The position numbers and the translations under genes are program-made. The notes below the pieces were generated by a model, which was given only the letters and a program-made list of their open reading frames with translations, did not search any database and was not told the origin of the DNA. This document shows, in pieces, positions 23,099 to 26,710 of a stretch of DNA of 26,710 nt; positions within the stretch are counted from its first letter, which is position 1; every line of letters starts with the position of its first letter. This DNA comes from Bacteroidota bacterium (lineage in GTDB: Bacteria > Bacteroidota > Bacteroidia > Chitinophagales > Chitinophagaceae): assembly GCA_023433265.1 (NCBI GenBank), contig JAEZDR010000039.1, positions 1 through 26,710 of the forward strand. The letters are read 5' to 3'.

Positions 23099-26032
23099 AT
23101 GCGCCTGCTAATAACAATTATCCTCAGCACTCTCCTCCTCCATACCCAACAGGCTATGGCCCAGCAATTCTATAAACAAACCCCGGCAGCACTCAAATGG
23201 ACAGACAGTGTGTTTAACAGCCTCTCGCCATCAGAAAAGGTTGCCCAGCTTATGATTGTCCGCGCCCATAGCAACCTTGGCAGCGATCACGTTCAGTCGG
23301 TTACAAACCTCGTAAAGCAATATAATATTGGCGGGCTATGTTTCTTCCAGGGCGGCCCCGTTCGGCAGGCCAATCTCACCAACTACTACCAGCGCATTGC
23401 AAAAACACCCCTCATGGTTTGCATTGATGGTGAGTGGGGACTTGGCATGAGGCTCGACAGCGTTATCAACCTGCCGCGGCAAATGATGCTGGGCGCAGTG
23501 CCCGATGCAAATACGGTTTATGAATACGGCAAAGCGGTGGGCGAACAATGTAAGCGCATTGGCGTACATGTAAACTACGCTCCCGTAGTGGATGTAAACA
23601 ACAATCCCCTCAACCCCGTTATCAACGACCGTAGTTTTGGCGAAGACAAATACAAGGTGAGCCTGTATGGAATAGCCTATATGCGCGGCATGCAGGATGC
23701 CGGCGTAATGGCCTGTGCAAAACACTTTCCCGGCCATGGCGACGTTACTGTGGACAGCCACTATGACCTGCCGGTAATTAACAAAGACAGGCAACAACTG
23801 GATTCACTTGAGCTCTATCCTTTCAGGCAGATGTTTAAGGAGGGAGTAGGTAGCGTAATGATTGCCCATCTCTATATTCCTTCTATTGACAGTACGGAAA
23901 ACCTTGCTACCTCCCTGTCAAAAAACAATGTTACCAACCTGCTGCGCCACGAGCTCGGCTACGAAGGCATCACTTTTACCGATGCCCTTGAAATGAAAGG
24001 TGTCACTAAGTTCTTTCCGGACAATGAAGCTTCTGTTCAATCCATCATAGCTGGCAACGACATGCTTTGCCTGCCCGTAGATGTTCCGGGCTCAATTCAA
24101 AAGATCTTACAGGCCATAGACAGCAACAGGATTAGCTGGCAACAGGTGGATGCAAGCGTGAGGAAGGTCTTGCTGGCAAAGTATCATCTCGGCCTAAACC
24201 GCAAGGCGGTTATCGATACCACAAACCTCCTGGCCGACATCAATCGGCAAACCGTGAAACTAAAAGCCGCCATCGCACGCGAATCTGCAACCGTATTGAG
24301 CAGCACCCCCGGCTCAATGCCCATCAAAGGAAAGAAGAAGATTGCCTACATTGGCTTAGGCACACCGGTTGCAAACAGCGTGGTGGACAGTTTAAACCTG
24401 TTACATGACGTAGTGTTCCATGCATGGGATTATAAAACAGACAGCGTTTCGGTAGTACCCTTCCTGCAACAGGTACGCAATGGAGCTTACGATCTTGTTA
24501 TTGCAGGTGTACATACTTTCAGCCGCAGGCCTGCCAACAACTTCGGGCTGCCTCCTGCGGCCATTGCACTCGTGCGGGCATTGCAGGATTCTTTAAACAG
24601 CACAGTGTTAGTCTTCGGAAACCCCTATGCTGCTGCAAACTTCAGGCAGGCAGGCAACCTCGTTACTTTCTATGAAGATGATGAATATACCCGCTCGGCT
24701 GCGGTGGATTTACTTGCCGGCAGGTTTGAAGCAAAAGGTAAATTGCCTGTGAGCATTGCAGACGGGCTTAGCTATGGAAGCGGCAACACCTATAATAGCT
24801 ACTTCCCCTACACCGCTGCCGCAGACGCAGGCATGAATACCACTGTGCTCGACAGTATCGATTTAGTTGTGCAGGAAGCGATGGCTGCAAAAGCAACACC
24901 CGGTGCAGTGGTGCTTGTAGCTAAAGACGGAAAGATTGTCTTCAACAAGGCTTATGGCAACAAACAATTTGGTGCAAATGATCCTGTTACCATCCATACC
25001 ATCTATGATGTGGCTTCACTTACCAAGACCACGGCAACCACTGTGGCCGTAATGAAGCTGTATGAACAGGGCCTGCTCAATCTGAATAAGAGCCTCTCCT
25101 ATTACCTGCCGTTTACCAAGGGAACAGATAAAGCCAACCTGAAGCTCATAGACATCCTCTCGCATAAAGCCGGGCTCAATCCTTTTATTCCCTTCTATGC
25201 AGCTACGCTGGATGCTGATGGCGTGCCGCGCAGCACTTTGTACAGGGCTACAAGGGACGAATATTATTCCATCAAGGTAGCTGAAGACCTTTACCTGCGC
25301 AACGATTATCCTGATACCATGATGACGCGGATTCTTAGCAGCCGTTTGTTGCCCTATGGAAAATATGTTTACAGCGATAACGATTTTATCCTCCTGGGTA
25401 AAATAGTGGAAGCCGTTTCAGGCCAAACATTGGACAGTTATGTAGCATCGCAGTTCTTTCAGCCCCTTAATATGGCGAGCACCGCCTTTAATGCAGCAGA
25501 TCATTTTCCTTTAAGCGAGATTGCGCCTACCGCCAACGAAAAGAACTTTCGCATGCAACTTATCCATGGCTATGTTCACGATCCCGGAGCAGCTATGTTT
25601 GGCGGAGTGGCAGGCCATGCAGGACTGTTCAGCACCGCATACGACGTTGCCCAGTTGTACCAGATGCTTTTAAATGGGGGTGTAATGAATGGAAAGCGCT
25701 ACCTGCAGGAAGCCACCATCAGGAAGTTCACAGCTTACAACAACAAGAAGATAAGCCGCAGGGCACTTGGATTTGATAAGCCAGACCCTAACAATGCGAA
25801 AAAGCCCGGCGACGAATACCCTACCTTAAGCGCCTCGCAGGAAGCATTTGGTCATACAGGCTTTACAGGCACCTGCGTATGGGCAGATCCCAAATATAAT
25901 CTCGTGTATGTCTTCCTGTCAAACAGGGTGAATGCAGAAGATAAAAACGTAAACAAGCTCAACAACATGAGCGTACGCGGAACAATACATGAGTTAATCT
26001 ATAGATCGCTGGGCAAGAGCGTAGATAGATAA
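23099..26032 (+). CDS. Secreted fusion of a GH3 beta-N-acetylglucosaminidase (NagZ-like) and a beta-lactamase-fold serine hydrolase
   Basis: A 977-residue exported protein. After a signal peptide (ending QQAMAQ) comes a glycoside hydrolase family 3 domain (about 30-370) of NagZ type: KHFPGHGDVTVDSH (208-221, carrying the His-Asp dyad of NagZ) and the nucleophile Asp295 in FTDALEMKG. A second GH3-associated domain follows (about 385-570). The last 390 residues are a serine hydrolase of the beta-lactamase/penicillin-binding class C fold: SxxK at Ser640-Leu-Thr-Lys643, YSD at Tyr758-Asp760 where many relatives have YxN, and HTG at 919-921 replacing KTG. It could remove GlcNAc from muropeptides or glycans and hydrolyse an ester or peptide on the same material. 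NagZ is usually cytosolic; this one is exported. Such fusions occur in other Bacteroidota (memory). It is flanked by direct repeats. Confidence 0.93.
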   Translation: MRLLITIILSTLLLHTQQAMAQQFYKQTPAALKWTDSVFNSLSPSEKVAQLMIVRAHSNLGSDHVQSVTNLVKQYNIGGLCFFQGGPVRQANLTNYYQRIAKTPLMVCIDGEWGLGMRLDSVINLPRQMMLGAVPDANTVYEYGKAVGEQCKRIGVHVNYAPVVDVNNNPLNPVINDRSFGEDKYKVSLYGIAYMRGMQDAGVMACAKHFPGHGDVTVDSHYDLPVINKDRQQLDSLELYPFRQMFKEGVGSVMIAHLYIPSIDSTENLATSLSKNNVTNLLRHELGYEGITFTDALEMKGVTKFFPDNEASVQSIIAGNDMLCLPVDVPGSIQKILQAIDSNRISWQQVDASVRKVLLAKYHLGLNRKAVIDTTNLLADINRQTVKLKAAIARESATVLSSTPGSMPIKGKKKIAYIGLGTPVANSVVDSLNLLHDVVFHAWDYKTDSVSVVPFLQQVRNGAYDLVIAGVHTFSRRPANNFGLPPAAIALVRALQDSLNSTVLVFGNPYAAANFRQAGNLVTFYEDDEYTRSAAVDLLAGRFEAKGKLPVSIADGLSYGSGNTYNSYFPYTAAADAGMNTTVLDSIDLVVQEAMAAKATPGAVVLVAKDGKIVFNKAYGNKQFGANDPVTIHTIYDVASLTKTTATTVAVMKLYEQGLLNLNKSLSYYLPFTKGTDKANLKLIDILSHKAGLNPFIPFYAATLDADGVPRSTLYRATRDEYYSIKVAEDLYLRNDYPDTMMTRILSSRLLPYGKYVYSDNDFILLGKIVEAVSGQTLDSYVASQFFQPLNMASTAFNAADHFPLSEIAPTANEKNFRMQLIHGYVHDPGAAMFGGVAGHAGLFSTAYDVAQLYQMLLNGGVMNGKRYLQEATIRKFTAYNNKKISRRALGFDKPDPNNAKKPGDEYPTLSASQEAFGHTGFTGTCVWADPKYNLVYVFLSNRVNAEDKNVNKLNNMSVRGTIHELIYRSLGKSVDR

Positions 26033-26045
26033 TAGTACATAGATA

Positions 26046-26065
26046 TTAGTACATAGACAGGAAGG
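26046..26065. repeat. TTAGTACATAGACAGGAAGG repeat, copy 1
   Basis: A 20-bp sequence found again unchanged at 26151-26170. A related AGTACATAG lies just before it (about 26034-26042), and inverted relatives (CTATGTACTATGTACTA) lie at about 26525-26541. Confidence 0.8.
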
Positions 26066-26080
26066 GGAGTTAATCACTGC

Positions 26081-26134
26081 CCGTCATCCTGAGCGAAGCC
26101 TCGACGCAGGAGAGGCGAAGCCGAAGGATCTTTC
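26081..26134. repeat. Dispersed-type element CGTCATCCTGAGCGAAG...GAAGGATCTTTC
   Basis: The outer parts match a sequence I recall as scattered through many Bacteroidota intergenic regions. Here the copy carries about 22 extra bases, with GCGAAGCC appearing twice (26093-26100 and 26115-26122). The ends ATCCT and AGGAT are inverted, so the element can fold. Confidence 0.6.
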
Positions 26135-26150
26135 TCTAAGTACACAGATT

Positions 26151-26170
26151 TTAGTACATAGACAGGAAGG
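26151..26170. repeat. TTAGTACATAGACAGGAAGG repeat, copy 2
   Basis: Identical to 26046-26065. The two copies bracket the CGTCATCCTGAGCG element, as if that element sat inside a duplicated target, although 20 bp is long for a target-site duplication. Confidence 0.8.
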
Positions 26171-26236
26171 AAGAGAGTGCCAGGATGGAGCGAAAAGAAA
26201 TCCATAATTGTTACAATTAAGAAAGGCAACTTTAAT

Positions 26237-26292
26237 AGGCAAGCACAACTATTGACTATTGCCTATTCACTATTCCCCATTCACTATTCACT
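26237..26292. repeat. Copy 2 of the 34-bp repeat with CACTATTC extensions
   Basis: Bases 26237-26270 match 23000-23033 with one difference. Further short ATTCACTATTC-like units continue to 26292, giving a simple-sequence appearance. Confidence 0.85.
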
Positions 26293-26312
26293 GGAGCACA
26301 CCTTCTCCATCT

Positions 26313-26339
26313 CCCCCAAAAACAACACGTTTTTGGGGG
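26313..26339. repeat. Strong 11-bp hairpin
   Basis: CCCCCAAAAAC (26313-26323) and GTTTTTGGGGG (26329-26339) form a perfect stem with a 5-nt loop. No T run follows on either strand, so it is not a standard intrinsic terminator. Confidence 0.6.
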
Positions 26340-26394
26340 GCAAGTCCGAGGCTAGTCTGAGGCAAGTCCGAGGCAAGAGTGAAGCAAGAGCGTT
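26340..26394. repeat. 11-bp tandem array, five units
   Basis: Units: GCAAGTCCGAG, GCTAGTCTGAG, GCAAGTCCGAG, GCAAGAGTGAA, GCAAGAGCGTT. The 11-bp period equals that of the unrelated array at 5453-5507. Confidence 0.75.
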
Positions 26395-26418
26395 AGATGC
26401 CCTTCAAACAACCAATCC

Positions 26419-26485
26419 TTGCGAGGCGGAGAAACGAAGCGGCGTCATTGCGAGGCAGGAGGTACGACTGCCGAAGCAATCTCTG
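26419..26485. repeat. Dispersed-type element GTCATTGCGAGGC...GAAGCAATCTC, with a truncated copy before it
   Basis: A partial unit (TTGCGAGGCGGAGAAACGAAGC, starting at 26419) leads into a full unit beginning GTCATTGCGAGGC at 26444. ATTGC (26447-26451) and GCAAT (26476-26480) are inverted ends with inner CAG/CTG pairing. I recall related sequences as dispersed intergenic repeats in Bacteroidota; this was not checked. Confidence 0.6.
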
Positions 26486-26600
26486 TCCTCCGGAGCCCAA
26501 GTCTGTCCTGTCTGTAATCTTTGTACTATGTACTATGTACTAGTTCTCATCTTCCCCTCCTTTTCACCCAAACATACACCCACCCCAAAACCTACTTTCC

Positions 26601-26710
26601 CGTTTGTTCCTGTTTGTTCCCGTTTGTTCCCGATTATTCCGTTTTATTCCGAATTATTCCGTTTTAGTCCCGTTTGTTCCGTTTTGTTCCGTTTTATTCC
26701 CGTTTGTTCC
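26601..26710. repeat. 10-bp tandem array, eleven units, running off the window
   Basis: Eleven consecutive 10-bp units with consensus CGTTTGTTCC; the last bases TTCC are kept in ten units and TCC in all. Other positions vary (CGATTATTCC, GTTTTATTCC, GAATTATTCC). On the minus strand this places GGAA plus an A-rich run every 10 bp. A degenerate unit precedes it (26591-26600). The array continues past the edge. Confidence 0.9.

Noticed and set aside
26340..26710. CRISPR array
   Set aside because: The repeats are 10-11 bp and directly abutting, with no 25-40 bp spacers and no cas genes.

Overview
The window looks like ordinary chromosome from a Bacteroidota bacterium, most likely in or near the Chitinophagaceae; that placement is inference. 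The signs are a TonB receptor with an N-terminal carboxypeptidase-D-like domain, a secreted metalloprotease with a type IX secretion (T9SS) C-terminal domain, an S46 dipeptidyl-peptidase, an ECF sigma/anti-sigma/outer-membrane-protein operon without a zinc anti-sigma motif, promoter-like TAnnTTTG boxes close to start codons, and few Shine-Dalgarno sequences. I see no phage, IS element, CRISPR array, tRNA or rRNA.

Layout. At 1-50 a leftward gene starts with a signal peptide and runs off the window. Leftward genes fill 253-10889: TonB receptor, aspartate-semialdehyde dehydrogenase (asd), the pair paaI-paaY, a 1103-residue secreted reprolysin-like protease, a membrane-anchored TPR protein and an SDR oxidoreductase. 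A rightward operon (11348-13826) encodes an ECF sigma factor, an anti-sigma-like protein with a duplicated N-terminal domain, and a beta-barrel protein; it is preceded by a perfect inverted repeat and ends at a clear terminator. Leftward again (17387-13936) come a family 2 glycosyltransferase, a GH3-family (JAR1-like) acyl-adenylate enzyme and a LysE-type exporter. An inositol-monophosphatase-family gene diverges from the glycosyltransferase and converges, with a 2-nt gap, on a second GH3-family gene, which lies downstream of lptB. The right end carries a DPP7-like S46 peptidase and a 977-residue secreted NagZ/beta-lactamase-fold fusion, then about 680 bp of layered intergenic repeats.

How the genes fit together. 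Several products act on or beyond the outer membrane: receptor uptake, a T9SS-exported protease, periplasmic dipeptide release (S46), muropeptide or glycan trimming (NagZ fusion), LPS transport (lptB) and surface glycan synthesis (glycosyltransferase). The rest is core or accessory metabolism (asd, paaI/paaY, SDR).

I found no strong candidate for a wholly new system. The observations most worth a second look are the two bacterial GH3-family enzymes and their neighbours, three 10-11 bp tandem arrays made of different sequences, the direct repeats flanking the NagZ fusion gene, the duplicated anti-sigma domain, and the inverted repeats set against the sigma-factor and paaI starts.
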